A DNA stretch of 64,000 nt from Apophysomyces variabilis (Eukaryota > Mucoromycota > Mucoromycetes > Mucorales > Mucoraceae): assembly GCA_002749535.1 (NCBI GenBank), contig MZZL01000398.1:310001-374000 (forward strand), given 5' to 3'. This document shows positions 39,041 to 51,477 of this stretch, piece after piece (position 1 is the stretch's first letter; every line of letters starts with the position of its first letter). A model generated the notes under the pieces. The model was not told where the DNA came from. It saw only the letters and a list, made by a program, of their open reading frames with translations, and did not search any database. The position numbers were made by a program, and so were the translations under genes.

Positions 39041-40884
39041 ATGCTTGAACAAAGTCTGCCTGCTGTCACCGATCGCGTAGCCGATGGGGTAGGATCTACT
39101 CCTCTCATTAATATTGGGAACCCCAATAAAGGTGACTATGTTCCTTTGACGGTATGAAGCGCTTAAACATAATGACCTAGTGCAATTACTTGCCAAGCTT
39201 GAATTTGAAAACCCAACTGGCAGTGGAAAGGATAGGGTGGCAAAATACCTGCTAGATGGTACATTGGAAGAGGGGAAATAGCCTGCCTATCAATCTTTTG
39301 TTACCAGTCTTATTAAATTGAGATTCTGATAGAATTTGAGCAGAAAAACTCTTCCGAGGATAAGACACCTACATTGATTATTCCCACAACAGGAAATCTT
39401 GGTATTTCCATTGCTACATTGGCTGCCAAACGTAAATACAGAGTAGTCGCCATTGTTCCTGAGAGAACATCCAATGACCGTATCTTGCTGCTGAAGGCTC
39501 TGGGAGCAGAGATATTACGATCACCTAATGAGGCTCGACCAGAAGCACCTGAAAGCGCGTATTCCGTAGCAGCTCGCTTAGCCAAACAGATTCCAAATGC
39601 AACAGTGATGGATGAGACAACCATCCGAAGAGATGCTTATGACGAACTGGCGAAAGAGATTCTTTTGCAAACAGAAATGAAGTTTGATTACCTCTTTGTT
39701 GGAGTGGAATCCGGCGCAACCATCACGGGATTAGCAAGTTATATCAAGCAGAAAATGCCACAGATCAAGGTTGGTTTTTCATTGAAGATAGTAAAATTTT
39801 AATCTCCACACAAGGTCATCGGTGTAGAGCCTATCGAATCTGTCTTGAGCGAAGCTACTCATTCAGTTGGGCTGCGCGCAGTAAATATAAGAATAAGGCG
39901 GATTTCAGCTGATTGAAACGCTTTTGTAGGATTGGAAAATTGAAGATCTTGGTAATACGTTTGTGCCTCCATCGCTCAGCAAAGATGTTGTGGACGAATG
40001 GATAAAAGTCCATGATAAAGAAGCATTCTCTATGGCTAGACGACTGATCCGTGATCAGGGCATCTTATGCGGTAGGTGATCGTCATGGATTTTGTCATGT
40101 GCCCGCATCGGATTCTTATATTTCAAATACAGGACCATCGAGTGGTGCAGTGGTTGCTGCTGCCACGCAGCATGCTGAGAAGCTGACACATTTACGATCC
40201 GAACATCAATATCGATCTGTCGTAATCCTTAGTGATACGGCTAGAAATTACACATCCACTTTGCTTTCGGATGACTGGCTACTTGAGAATGACTTGGCAG
40301 ATGATATCATTACACGGGAACTTGAATATCTCTCATATGAGCGGTACCGTGCGGTACGTTACACCTTTTCTTGCCTTGAACGAAATTAACGATTGCTTTT
40401 TTTCTTTGATAACAGGCTAGTGTAGAAGATTTGCAACTCCCTGCAGCAGTGACCATTGCACCTTCTGCCACTGTAGCCTATGCATTAGATATCATGTTGG
40501 AACGCGAGTTTTCTCAGCTACCTGTTATCCGAACATCAAATAAGAAGCTCGTCGGCTACGTTTCACTGGCAGCTCTTCAGGCACGACTGGATCAGGGGAC
40601 TGTGCAACTAAATGATCCCGTGGAAAGCTGTATGTTTACCTTCCGCAAAGGAGCCTCCCAGCAACAATATCAAACCATTACTCCTGACACAAGCTTAGCG
40701 GATCTTGGTAAGGACAAAGGAGATGTATCCATGTATCGTTTATCTAACTGTGTCTGGAATCTCAGCCAAATTCTTTGAGCACAATTCCTTTGCCATGATC
40801 ACAGATGTACAGCGTAAATGGTGTCTCGGTGTTGCGACCAAGTACGACTTGATCAGTTTTCTGCATCGTCGACAGTTTTTATAA
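39041..40884 (+). CDS. Cystathionine beta-synthase-like PLP enzyme with CBS domain pair
   Basis: Predicted cytosolic beta-replacement enzyme of sulfur amino acid metabolism. Eight exons join in phase: 39041-39131, 39181-39258, 39333-39769, 39815-39880, 39930-40071, 40133-40353, 40416-40707, 40766-40884, giving 481 residues. It starts with a GSTPLINI helix, then KLEFENPTGSGKDRVA with the PLP-binding lysine at K47. The substrate loop is PTTGNLGISIA, the PLP phosphate/ring region is VGVESGATITGLASYI, and the pyridine-binding serine motif is CGPSSGAVVAA. C-terminal residues about 345-481 form a Bateman pair (ATVAYALDIMLEREFSQLPVI; FFEHNSFAMITD). It differs from standard CBS in the K loop (GSGKDR for GSVKDR) and the substrate loop (GNLG for GNTG), so it may be a diverged paralogue. 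It converges on the SANT gene with 73 nt between stops. Confidence 0.85.
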
Positions 40885-40957
40885 TCCCTTTATTATTGTA
40901 TGAAAAATGGGTAACTTCTAGACATCGATCAACGTTTTGTTTATGGACCATGCGGAG

Positions 40958-41398
40958 TCAGGCATGAAACAAATTAGGAAAGATTTTACTCTGCCACTGA
41001 TCTTTGCAGGCTACCCTGTCCCGGCCTACTTGCTTAGCGATTCGTTCCCATTGAAGATTTGTTATGCAGTCTAGACGCTTTTCCTTTACAACGGCTTTGA
41101 AGAGCATCATACGTTCAGACCTTTGCCACCGAGGTTTTGACATACATTGCTTTTGTTTCTTCTTTCTATAACGAGTACAGTTGTTGGCTGGACCAATCTG
41201 GGACATCTTTCTGCGTGTCTGTCTTAAAGGCTCATAGGAGGGTGGCCATGCTGCGAACATCAAACGGAAAGAGGGTAATTGTTGCGTTGGTCCTGGAGCT
41301 TGGTTTAACGAGGATAATTCGGGTCGCTGAAAATCCAATAAGACTTGAGCTGCATATTTTTCGGCGTTCAGTGGAGGAAATGAAAGTTGATACGCCAT
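40958..41398 (-). CDS. Small SANT/Myb-like domain protein
   Basis: Single-exon frame of 146 residues with an ATG. The last ~55 residues form a SANT/Myb-like helix-turn-helix (RWQRSERMMLFKAVVKEK, WERIAKQVGRDRVACKDQW) with the spaced tryptophans of that fold. A basic patch (RYRKKKQKQ) precedes it and could be a nuclear signal. The N-terminal half is Pro/Gln-rich with YAAQVLLDFQ and is not recognised. A DNA-binding or chromatin role is inferred. With one repeat it resembles telomere-type or SANT-adaptor proteins as much as classical Myb factors. Confidence 0.7.
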   Translation of the reverse strand: MAYQLSFPPLNAEKYAAQVLLDFQRPELSSLNQAPGPTQQLPSFRLMFAAWPPSYEPLRQTRRKMSQIGPANNCTRYRKKKQKQCMSKPRWQRSERMMLFKAVVKEKRLDCITNLQWERIAKQVGRDRVACKDQWQSKIFPNLFHA

Positions 41399-44174
41399 TT
41401 CGTTTTCGATTAGACCAAGGGTCTATATAGGAAACTCCATCTTATATACTACATGACCTAAGGTTTATTTTGTCAAGCATACTAATCATTTTAGGAGAAA
41501 CCGGGAGTAGCATGAAAAGCTAAAGTCGGATTTTTTCATTGTTGTATTTGTTCGATCTATAAGTAGAACAGAAACGGAAAAAGCGCGTGGAAAAAAGATC
41601 TACAGATATGCAGATTCAGGAAAACATTCGCTATTGTTTCCTCTGCAGTTCTATAGTTTAATTAAAAGCATAACAAAATCGCGCTATGAATTAAAAAAAA
41701 ATCATCGTTCGACTAGCTTAGCTGTTTTAAGTTGTGCTAAGCAAATAGAAAGCATGCTCTCTCAATCTAAGTTGATATCCATTAAGTAAAGGCGTTTATA
41801 TCCCTTCATGATGAGTTTTTCCTCTACACCTATCCTTCGGATCCCGACAGATAGACAAGCTATCAGTATAACTTCGTCAATGGTCAGACTCACAGCAGCA
41901 TGTTTTTAAGGTTCAAAGTCATATTTTCTTGGAGCTTGTACTGAAAAAGACTAGGAAGAATGAATGATGGCGTGGTTACATGGGTCGAATCTAACAAAGG
42001 CCAGAACTATGGGCCAACGGTACATGTTAATATTAGATGCTCTCCTTTTTTACCCCAATTTGTTTTACCCAAGTTTAGTGTTTTCATATATACGGAGACC
42101 AGCTATTCAGTTACCTAATAATGATCGCTGTCAAAATTGACTGTCCATCTGACCCTAGAATTTGGTAGAAGGGCTTTGACACGGACACACTACTCTGGGT
42201 TAGGTAAGGATAATCAGGATGACAACAGCACAATTAATTCAGCAGCATAGACACGCTCATAATACAAAGAATAGAAACGGTATTGGGTGATGGTCCACTT
42301 CTCCTTTTCTTTTTACGCTGTTATGGGATCTTTTATATCAATCCAGTGGTTTTAGAGCCAGTGAACCCGTAAGCTAAGAAAAACTAATCATTGGCAACCC
42401 GTGAAAGACGTTTCTGAACTTATCAGTACTGTGTCCTTTGACACTGTTAGCTTTAAATAGTATGGTAAACTACTCAAGTCTCACTTTTTACATTATACAT
42501 TAAAATTGGGTCTTCTTGGCATGATTTGGCAACCTAAAGAGATTTCGGAGTCAAGTCGGGGGTTGCGCCAATCATGCAGCCCGCTTGAACCATTCTTGCT
42601 GGGTATGAAAATTATTTCATCTGCTTGGAGAGAATCTTCACAGGTTCGGACACCATGACAGAGAGGACATCATAGGTGCACTCCATCATTGAGTACAAGT
42701 CACTTACAGATTAGACATAGTAGATTTTGTGTAATGCTTTATTCTTGTTTTACTTGTCCAAAACTACATCTGTCAGTCGTCTCCTTTTAGCTTATACGCT
42801 AAAAGATGATTACAAGCACTGGATCCTCCTTCAATAAACTATAGGTGATCAAACAAGTTTGCACCGCATACAGATTGGTTTAAAGATAATAATTATCCCA
42901 ATTCAACAGAAAGCCTCTGTATAGTAAGTAGATGTATTGCAAATGATTTATTATGTCATGTCATCTTCATAACGCAAAACCGATAGGTTGCACCAGATCC
43001 TTACTGGCTTTACTATTTCAGGTTATGTATCCATCGGGTCTGTCTTTGTATTTTTTTATTAAAAGCCATTGGATAGCGGCTTCATAAAGGTGCACTATAA
43101 AAAAGTTTAGTCATTCACAGACTGTCTGCTATTCTAAATCTATGATAACAGCCTCATTTCGGCAATTCTTCTTTTAAACGAAAAACTTTTGTATGCTTTC
43201 TATGAGGACATGACAGGGTATTTTTAGGAGTTCATTATACAAAGTAGCCCATGCGCAATGTCCAAGCTTTATCAGCGCATATCGACCATTAGCGCCGATG
43301 AGCGCACATGTCACATATATATATAAAATCAAATGAGTTATCTCTTCACACTGATTGTCAGAATTCATTCAATGGTCATTCTTATTTATTGTTTGCTTAG
43401 ATCAGTTACTATGCTTGATGATTCCAGTTATATAAAGTACCATTCATACCGACTTTCCTGATTCATTCACCTGTTTTACGTAGATACAACAATTAGATTC
43501 GTATTTCATATTATTCAATTTCATCACAACTCGCTCGTTACATCTTCTTAGAGTACGTCAAGCTAAGGAAAAGTTTAAATGCGCAAGTAATCGTATCTGC
43601 CGTGGAAGCTTTTACATAATAAAACATACCGTTTATTAAAGGATCCATTAGCTAACAAAAGACACATCTGCAATCCATCTTTTACTTTATAAAGTTGTCG
43701 CGTGTCTGGCGGCATGGAGGTTATGTGTCGTTTGATAAATAAAAGTCTGAGCCCGCGAGTATCATCTTGCATTAGCGATTTTAAGCTAGACCTTCAAACA
43801 TATAATCGTGATTCCATTTTTTTTTTCTTCTCGACAATAACCCCATGTGCAAATAAGGTGCGATATACTCCGAAGTATTGGCTAGAGTAAACGGATAAAG
43901 TCGCTTTACCTGAATAAGCTATCGTGAAGTCTTCCGTATACATGCCCGAGAGCCTTTTTAAAATTCCGTAGATCAACTTGGATCATTCATCGTTCATCAA
44001 TGGAACAAGTGGCTCACTTTCCGACTTTTAATAATGATCGCTTCGGAGCCTCAATGGAGGTATTGTGACGTTCAATTTGGCACCGCACCTGGTTATGACG
44101 TACCTAAACCGACGCGTGTTCGTCGATTCGCCCCTCTCCTTTAAAGAAACGGAAATAGCGCAGTTTATAATACA
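41399..44174. other. Long intergenic region, no gene recognised
   Basis: About 2.8 kb, AT-rich with TATATATATA-type runs (43316-43326). I see no coding segment with family resemblance, no repeat and no RNA gene. The final ~150 nt should be the promoter of the proteasome gene. Confidence 0.45.
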
Positions 44175-45261
44175 ATGTCCAGATACGATAGTGCATTGAC
44201 AGTATTTGCTCCCGATGGTCATTTGTTCCAGGTTGAATATGCATTAGAAGCCGTGAGGAAAGGTAACTGTGCGGTAGGTTTTTCCTTTCGCATAACGCCA
44301 AAGTGATACTCAAACCTTGAGCAATTTAGGTCGGCGTACGCGGAAAAGACGTTGTTGTCCTTGGTGTCGAAAAGAAGTCTGTGCTGAGATTGCAGGACCC
44401 GAGAACTGTACGAAAGATCTGTCAGCTAGACGACCACATTTGCCTCGCATTTGCAGGTACGATTAGAACGAACGCAACCTCCGGAGTGCTTACCTTACTG
44501 TTCTTGAATAAGGACTTACTGCGGATGCACGTGTGTTAATTAACAAAGCAAGAATCGAATGTCAAAGTCATCGTCTTACTGTTGAAGATCCAGCATCAGT
44601 TGAATACATCACGCGATACGTTGCTCAAGTACAGCAAGTAAGTTATAGGATACGAATCAAAGCGATAATAACAGAAATTGCTTTGGTCTTTTAGAAATAT
44701 ACCCAGAGTGGTGGTGTACGCCCCTTTGGTATTTCTACCCTTATCATTGGCTTCGATAACAAAGAACCAAAACTGTATATGACCGATCCATCAGGAGTTT
44801 ATGCAGCTTGGAAGGTATGATATACGGCATTGATCGATACAACACATACTAAGTTTGGTTTAGGCAAATGCTATTGGAAGAAGCTCCAAGACTCTTGGCG
44901 AATTTTTGGAAAAGAATTATAAGGATGATTTGGACCAGAAGGAAGCCGTGAAATTAGCAGTGAAATCGTTGCTAGAGGTCAGAGAAAGGAACGAAATAGC
45001 TTGGTAAGCATTAAAGCGGTTGTTTATAGGTCGTGCAAACCGGTGCCAAGAATATCGAGATCGTTGTCATGACATCTGATAGCGTTGTCAAGGTAAATTA
45101 AGTGCAGAAGGATAAAGACAGTAATGCTGATAGTGCACCCGTAGAATTTGGAAGTTGAGGAGGTGGAAGCTGTCGTAGCAGAAATTGAGAAGGAAAAAGA
45201 AGAGGAAGCTGAGAGGAAGAAGAAACCTTCAGGTGGCGCTGTAGCATCTGGCAGCAGTTAA
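44175..45261 (+). CDS. PRE6: Proteasome subunit alpha type-4 of the 20S core (PRE6/PSMA7)
   Basis: Non-catalytic outer-ring subunit of the 20S proteasome. Seven exons join in phase: 44175-44273, 44330-44456, 44513-44637, 44695-44814, 44864-44977, 45030-45092, 45145-45261, giving 254 residues. The N-terminus [20 protein letters not shown] is the alpha-subunit signature that builds the gate, followed by [19 protein letters not shown]. Further family blocks are SQ-type [37 protein letters not shown] and EFLEKNYKD. The C-terminus is highly charged ([13 protein letters not shown]), as in alpha-4. Introns are 50-57 nt. Confidence 0.96.
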
Positions 45262-46782
45262 ATTAGTTCATGGTTGAAATTTCTTCGAATAAACCGATTG
45301 ATATCTGATTTTACGAGTATACTACCGTTACACATTAGAAAGAATCCGTTTATGTGCACTTAGAACCTTACGTATACACAACTTTCGGAGGCTCTTGACA
45401 CAAATGACAATCATGGTTGCACAGATTCTCAAATTAAGTTGGCAGATATCGCTGAAATCGGTTGGTACACCTTGGGTTTTTCTTCCTTAAAAAAGAGCTC
45501 TATGAGTGAAGATGGGCAAGGAAACGCAGTGGATACTTCAGATTAAGGATGTTCTGGCGATGGATGGTGATGAAGATAATTACCCATGTGATCCCTGACT
45601 GGTTACGATATATGGCTCTGAACTTCCTGAGCAACCAAAAACTGTGGATGAGACGAAGAATACATGTCCAGGCACAATGTAAAAGAGCAGTGTGTTTATC
45701 TTGTCTATGCAAAAGCCTCATGGTTGATCCGGGACCGGCATAGCTTGGAGTGTCATGGCGTGTTATTGGAATGAAAACGACTGAGAGTTTTCTGTACACC
45801 CTGTTGGTGCTGTGACGCTTTACCTTTCTTTGTTAAAGTATGAAATTCATGGATTGTAATTCAGCAGCACCATGTGAGAATTAAAGAAACAACAACCTTA
45901 ACCTCAAATATCACACTTGTACTCTTCAAGCCTTGTGAACAAAAGATGATAAGGATCTTGTAATAAGCATTGAAATCATAACTCAAACATATTGCAATCA
46001 AGAATGACAGATTCAGTTCGCCTAAAAGCCTTGTTCCTGTTGTCTTTAATAAGATACGGGAAGCGTCTTATAAAGTGAGTAAAAGCGAATTTAAATACAA
46101 TGCAATGCACTCAACAACAATGAAACGTATAAGCTCCTGAGGAATGTAGTTTGCAAATAGCCGAAAGATCAAGCTCATGTAGGTGCCGTAGGGTTTCCTT
46201 CCATGGCCTCTGACTATGACATATATTTAGTTCATAGATGCCTTGCCAGCTCCGTTTCGTATATCATTAGCAAGACACAAGGCATGAGCGAAAACCACAT
46301 GGTTCAATAAAATACTGCTATATTTTTAGTATTAAATGATACACACAGATTACTGTAAATTCTAAGGTTTCGTCCGGGTTTAAGCCCAACTCAAGTGAAA
46401 CATAAACCGGTGCTTAGCCTATGTCTATATGAAAAAGAAAGATTGCTAACGACAGTTTATGTCTATCTTAAATGGCACTAGGCGCAAAGCGATTCCGGGC
46501 TATTGAATCTATCGAAGGCCAGCATGCCTAGCTTAGCTACTACAAATCCATGTTCTCCGGGTTTAGAACGAACGCTTAAGGACGTAGATAAACTGTAGAC
46601 AGCTCACGCAGTATTGTATGGATACATACGACTATGCACCGCAGCATACTCACACAGTTGAAGAGTGGACAATGTATAGATAAAGGTGGCTAAATTTAAA
46701 AAACGAAAAGGTACAAATCCAACGGCGCAGCCAAGAGACCGTAGTGATAAGGAGCAAACCACAAAAATTCGATCATATCTGT
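45262..46782. other. Intergenic between convergent genes, no gene recognised
   Basis: About 1.5 kb between the ends of the proteasome and Rho1 genes. Only short unrelated frames on both strands. Confidence 0.5.
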
Positions 46783-47583
46783 CTACAAAACAATGCAACC
46801 CTTGGATTTCTTCTTCTTGTTCACCATCAGAGCAGCTCTGGTGGCATGTTCAAAGACTTCACGGACGCCCTCTCCTGTCTTGGCAGAGCACTCAAGGTAT
46901 TTGTATGCGCTGATTCTTTGGGAAACAGAAACACCCTAAAAGACAAGGCGTCAAACAATGTTATGGTACACAGATATATGTTACCTCTTCGTATCCAACA
47001 GGTCTCTGCGAGTTCTTTCGGAGCTCTTCGATTGTAGTTGGGTCATTTCGCAGATCTTTCTTACAACCCACAAGAAGGATAGGCAAACCTTGACAGAAGT
47101 GCAGGACTTCGGAGATCCACTATAAAAGGGTTAAGTAAAAAGAAAAAAAATCAAAAATTTATAAAGGCAACCTTTTCTTGGACGTTTTCCAAAGAGTCGG
47201 GCGAGTCAACAGCGAAGCAAATCAAAATGACATGGGAATCGGGGTACGACAAAGGACGAAGACGGTCATAATCTTCCTGGCCTGTTAAAGAAAAAACGAA
47301 GAAGTAAGCAAGTGTAACAAAACAACTGAGAATTTGATATTCCTTACCAGCCGTATCCCAGAGAGCCAGTTCCACGTGTTTGCCATCCACCTCAACGTCG
47401 GCGACATAATTCTCAAAGACAGTGGGAACGTAAAACTACCCGACGTATATCTAAGTAAGAAAAGATGATATGGTATTTAAGGCTTACCTCAGGGAAGGTT
47501 CCCTTAGAGAAAACAATCAAAAGACAGGTTTTTCCACACGCACCATCACCAACGATGACAAGTTTCCTTCTGATTTCGGCCAT
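46783..47583 (-). CDS. RHO1: Rho1 small GTPase
   Basis: Membrane-anchored switch that controls cell-wall glucan synthesis, Pkc1 and actin. Exons 47488-47583, 47348-47435, 47172-47281, 46985-47119 and 46783-46935 join in phase to 193 residues. Motifs in order: P-loop [12 protein letters not shown], switch I with [12 protein letters not shown], switch [29 protein letters not shown] (guanine binding, with the usual NKxD replaced by CKKD as in Rho1), a Rho insert region, and [10 protein letters not shown]. It ends in a lysine patch (NKKKKSKG) and the CIVL geranylgeranylation box. A further intron lies in the leader, directly before the ATG. Confidence 0.97.
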
Positions 47584-47676
47584 CTGTAGACATCAGCAAA
47601 AGATGATAAGATTAGATGGTGATGTCGTTTAATACATTTAGATGGTGATGTTGTTTAATTGCATTGGATTGCTTAC
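47584..47676 (-). other. 5'-leader intron of RHO1 with an internal 26-bp tandem repeat
   Basis: On the coding strand a donor CAG|GTAAGC at 47677/47676 and an acceptor CTACAG ending exactly one base before the initiator ATG bracket a 93-nt intron. Inside it, TTAGATGGTGATGT(C/T)GTTTAAT (22 nt, plus-strand orientation) occurs twice, at 47612-47633 and 47638-47659, with one mismatch. Splicing here is inferred from motifs only. Confidence 0.6.
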
Positions 47677-49651
47677 CTGAATAAAAAATAAAGTACCGAG
47701 TGTAAGAAAGGAAAAGGAAAACGTTGAGTGAATAAAAAAAAATCGCAGCAAAAATTGTTGGAAAAAAGGCACTGGCGAGTCAAGCGTAACCCAACACTCC
47801 TGCTCCCTTCGTCTCCCTTTCCCATCATCTCCTTCATCTATAAACTCTCCTTCTATTAAGGCTTAAAAACAAAGTGCCTCGGGCAAACTTTGTCCTTTTC
47901 TGCCACTGAGAGTATATCGTTTCTGTTCCCCCAAACGCTCATGACAGTCAGCGCAAGTCAAGCCCTCTTCTCATCTAGTCTATCCCCCTCCCTTCCCTTT
48001 TCTTCCGACATTAAAACAGCCCCGTGATCATGCAATAAGAAAGAACAAGTACCTTTGTGAGATTTAATGACAATGAAGGTGAGTTGTACTGGAGAAACTG
48101 AGAAAAAGCACAGCCGACGGGACCGTCTAGTCGCACGAGCAATCCGCACCATTAAAAAAATGACGTCGTCAAAACGATTGGATAAAATTGAATGATCTTT
48201 ACCTACAACGCCCGAAGGCGATGCCTCCTCACCGTGTCGAAGAGTTGAAGGAAAGTGAATCCCTATGTTCAACAAATGGGCTAAACGGCAGGCCTCAGAC
48301 CACCTTAATATCGTATTAATGGCTGAAATGCTGACAAACTGTTGCTTCTCAGTGCCCAAATAACAGCACTGCATAGCGAAACTAGTAGTCAATGGCTTAA
48401 TTCCGTATACATGGAACGAAAGTTTACCCAAATAATATGAATTACGACCAATTCGCTTGCAGAGGCTTCCATAGGTATGGGTCACGAACGGATCACATCA
48501 AACCTTTGCAAACTAGTTTAATTTCTAACAAGAAATAAAATGGGTATCTAGCGAAGCTTTTGGTGGTTCAGATACTGTTGTTTTGAGATATGGTATATCA
48601 CTGCATCTTTCAAGAAAAGAACGCCATTTGGGCCAAATCGACGATATATACGTAGAGACATAGATAGCGTGAATATAGATGCACTATTAACCCTACTTAT
48701 CTTAGTAAAACTGGTAATAGAATGTCTTGATTAGGATGCCACTCATATTCATTATTACGCTAAAGTACATGTAGCTCCAAGTGGGTTTAACTATGTTGCG
48801 AGATGACGCAGTAGAAGGAAATATCCCGTCAAAAAATACTTTACTTCGCTTTTAACCGTATCTTTCTTTGATTTTTCATTACCAAAGTTTATCTGCTATT
48901 GCCTCCATATACAGACAAGACTGTAAACGATTTATCGTTGCTAAAGAGAACTGTTTTAATTATCTTTCAAACCAAAGCAGCGAATCCCTGTGTATCCGCT
49001 TTGTTGTCATCGTACAGGTCAATAATGAGTTAGGATTGGATATTCACAATATCAATCTACTGGTAGCAATCCAGGTTAATAATTTGCGTGCAATACAAAC
49101 GAATGTCAAAGAAGAAGAAATGGAGAGAGGGAACATAGTGATTGAGAAGGGCAAATAGTTGTCCATTCGAATGCAAGTCTCAGAACGACAAGCTTGCAAT
49201 TAAGAGTAAATTATATCGCATACCTTTCTTTTGCCACATAGGACTTCTGGCTATCGCTTCTAGGAAATACATTGTAATGGTTCGTTGAACAAAATTGTTT
49301 TGCTAGCTGACTGTTAAAAACATCTTTGCCACAAGTACCTATAGCTTGAAGTCTAGGTAGCATTTTAAGAATATCTAAGACAGTAACAAGTACAAGTTAT
49401 GACGAGCAGGTGCAAGAAGAATGACCTGATCCTTAGACCGTCCATCACTTGAGTCATGAAAGCTTATAGACGTCAACATGATGGTAAATAGACAAATTGA
49501 GCAAGAGAGAGCTATTTTAAGTAAGGGCAGCCAGGATCTCCAATTCCGGACACTCCAAGGGATGGAATTCCCTACTCCGCGGTGTGACCGCAGTCTAAAT
49601 GGAACGGGAGAAGCTCCATAGGATCAAGGGACTTCACTCATTCATCGCCAC
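47677..49651. other. Intergenic between divergent RHO1 and TIA-1-like genes
   Basis: About 2 kb. The RHO1-proximal part (47750-48000) is CT-rich promoter-like sequence. A 175-codon minus-strand frame at 47958-48485 lacks an ATG start and has no family resemblance, so it is not called. The rest is AT-rich and unremarkable. Confidence 0.45.
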
Positions 49652-51477
49652 ATGCAAGCACAACTTCAGAATGATCGATGCAAAGCGCTCTATGTTGGCA
49701 ATCTCGATCCACGGGTGACGGAAGAAATGTTGACCCAAATATTTTCGACCTTGTACCCAGTCGAAAGTGTAAAGATTATCCATGATCGAAACGTAAGTGT
49801 CTTTGTCATTTTGTGGGATGGGGAAGGTTATGATAGGAGTGCTCTCGCTTCAATCGCAATGAAGGAGAAAAAGAAGTAGAGAAGAGCAGCAAATCTAGCA
49901 AGAGATCTCTCCCGAGACGACTGAAGTTTAGGCTTGATGGCTAATCTTCCACAGCGATCTATTTGCTGTGGTCGTGGGAGTTTTCCTTTTTTTTTTTTTT
50001 CTTGTCAACGCTTGGGTCACAATTAGCTGATATGTGGCTTCCACTGCAATATCAGATCAGAACTTAGCGCAGCGGTCGTCAAATGGTCGTGGCTTCAGAG
50101 AAGGTGGCCTAAAACAAGCTACTTGAAAGGTTAAAAGCGTGAATTTCTTACTCTCGTGAATTTTTCTTGGCACCCTTTAGTTGCGACATGGGAATGGGAT
50201 GAGGGGGGAATTTGACACTTATTAGTTGTTTTTGAATAGTTTGCTCACGGAGGACTTAACTATGGCTTCGTCGAGTTCCATGATCATCAAGCGGCTGAAT
50301 TGGCCCTACAATCGATGGCAGGTAGAACTGTTTTCGGTCAGGTAAATCAATCTATCTCTAAGGGGCTCTAATAAACGTAAACCACCCTATAGGAGATCCG
50401 CGTGAACTGGGCAACTCAAGGCTCGACACAAAAGGAAGATACCAGCAGCCATTTTCATATCTTCGTTGGTGACCTAAGCCCAGAGGTTAGCGACGAAGTG
50501 TTAAGCAAAGCATTCAGTCCATTCAAAAGCATGTCGTACGTATCTAATGCAAAAGGAGACAGTTGCAATGAACAAGTTTGACTTAGGGAAGCGCGTGTGA
50601 TGTGGGATCAGACAACAGGAAAATCTCGAGGGTTTGGTTTTGTCGCCTTTAGGGATAAGGCGGACGCAGAACAGGCCATTGCCACCATGAATGGTGAATG
50701 GCTTGGATCGCGCGCTATTCGGTGTAATTGGGCAAACCAAAAGTCAACTGGACAATCTGGTACTATGTCTATTGAGAGACAGTATGGTAAGGTCATTGTG
50801 GCTTCAAAAAGGTTATGTCTTGCTCATGCATCTTATTTAGCTATATCGGCCAGCATGTCATACGAGCAAATTTTCGCACAATCACCGCCCTATCACACGA
50901 CAGTATATATCGGGAACTTGCCGCACGGCATCACACGTAAGTGCAGAATGCTTTGCTGTAGAAAGTTTGGCTTACTCATTCCCGATCTAGAGCAAGATCT
51001 GGCTCCTTATTTCCAGCAGTATGGATATGTCTCCGATATACGTCTTCAGAGCGATCGTGGTTTTGCTTTTGTCAAGTAAACATACACATTGAACGAGGCT
51101 GTTGATGACCAATCGTTCATATATATATTAGGATGGATACACATGCCAATGCTTCCACGGCTATCTTCGCCTTGCAAGGTTTTCAACTTGGTGGTCGACC
51201 TGCTAAACTCTCTTGGGGAAAAGACCGCCTGAGTAGTAACAGCACTAGTACTCAATATGATGCATACGGGTCGTACAATTACGCAGCTACACCTCCTTAT
51301 GGTCAACAAACTTGGATGCAGCCCACTGCGGGCGCATATGACGTGCATACAATGAGACCCCCGGCGTCCGTTGCCGGGCGCCATGGAGATACTGGAACTG
51401 GAGGCGGCGGAGGCAATCCCAGCTGGGATCAGTATTATCAACAATACTATAGTGCGGGCCACAACATGAACATTTGA
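49652..51477 (+). CDS. Three-RRM RNA-binding protein, TIA-1/Pub1-like
   Basis: Binds U-rich RNA; family members act in mRNA stability, stress granules and splice-site choice. Exons 49652-49792, 50240-50341, 50393-50535, 50587-50786, 50841-50936, 50991-51075 and 51132-51477 join in phase to 370 residues. RRM1 has RNP2 LYVGNL and RNP1 NYGFVEF; RRM2 has IFVGDL and [11 protein letters not shown]3 has VYIGNL and RGFAFVKM. The linker [15 protein letters not shown] fixes the exon 2 acceptor at 50239. The tail is a Gly/Tyr/Gln-rich low-complexity region ([28 protein letters not shown]) of the prion-like kind. Intron 1 is 447 nt, about eight times the others, and holds a hairpin and T-run. RRM3 placed after RRM2 with a short linker fits Pub1/TIA-1 better than Nam8. 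Confidence 0.9.
49949..50000 (+). promoter_or_regulatory. Intronic stem-loop followed by a 14-nt T run
   Basis: Within intron 1 of the TIA-1-like gene, CCACAGC (49949-49955) pairs with GCTGTGG (49965-49971) around a 9-nt loop. After 15 nt comes an uninterrupted run of 14 T (49987-50000). U-rich tracts are the known binding preference of this protein family, so an autoregulatory role is possible. That is inference. Confidence 0.35.

Noticed and set aside
47958..48485. Minus-strand 175-codon frame upstream of RHO1
   Set aside because: No ATG start, no family resemblance, and it overlaps the CT-rich RHO1 promoter.
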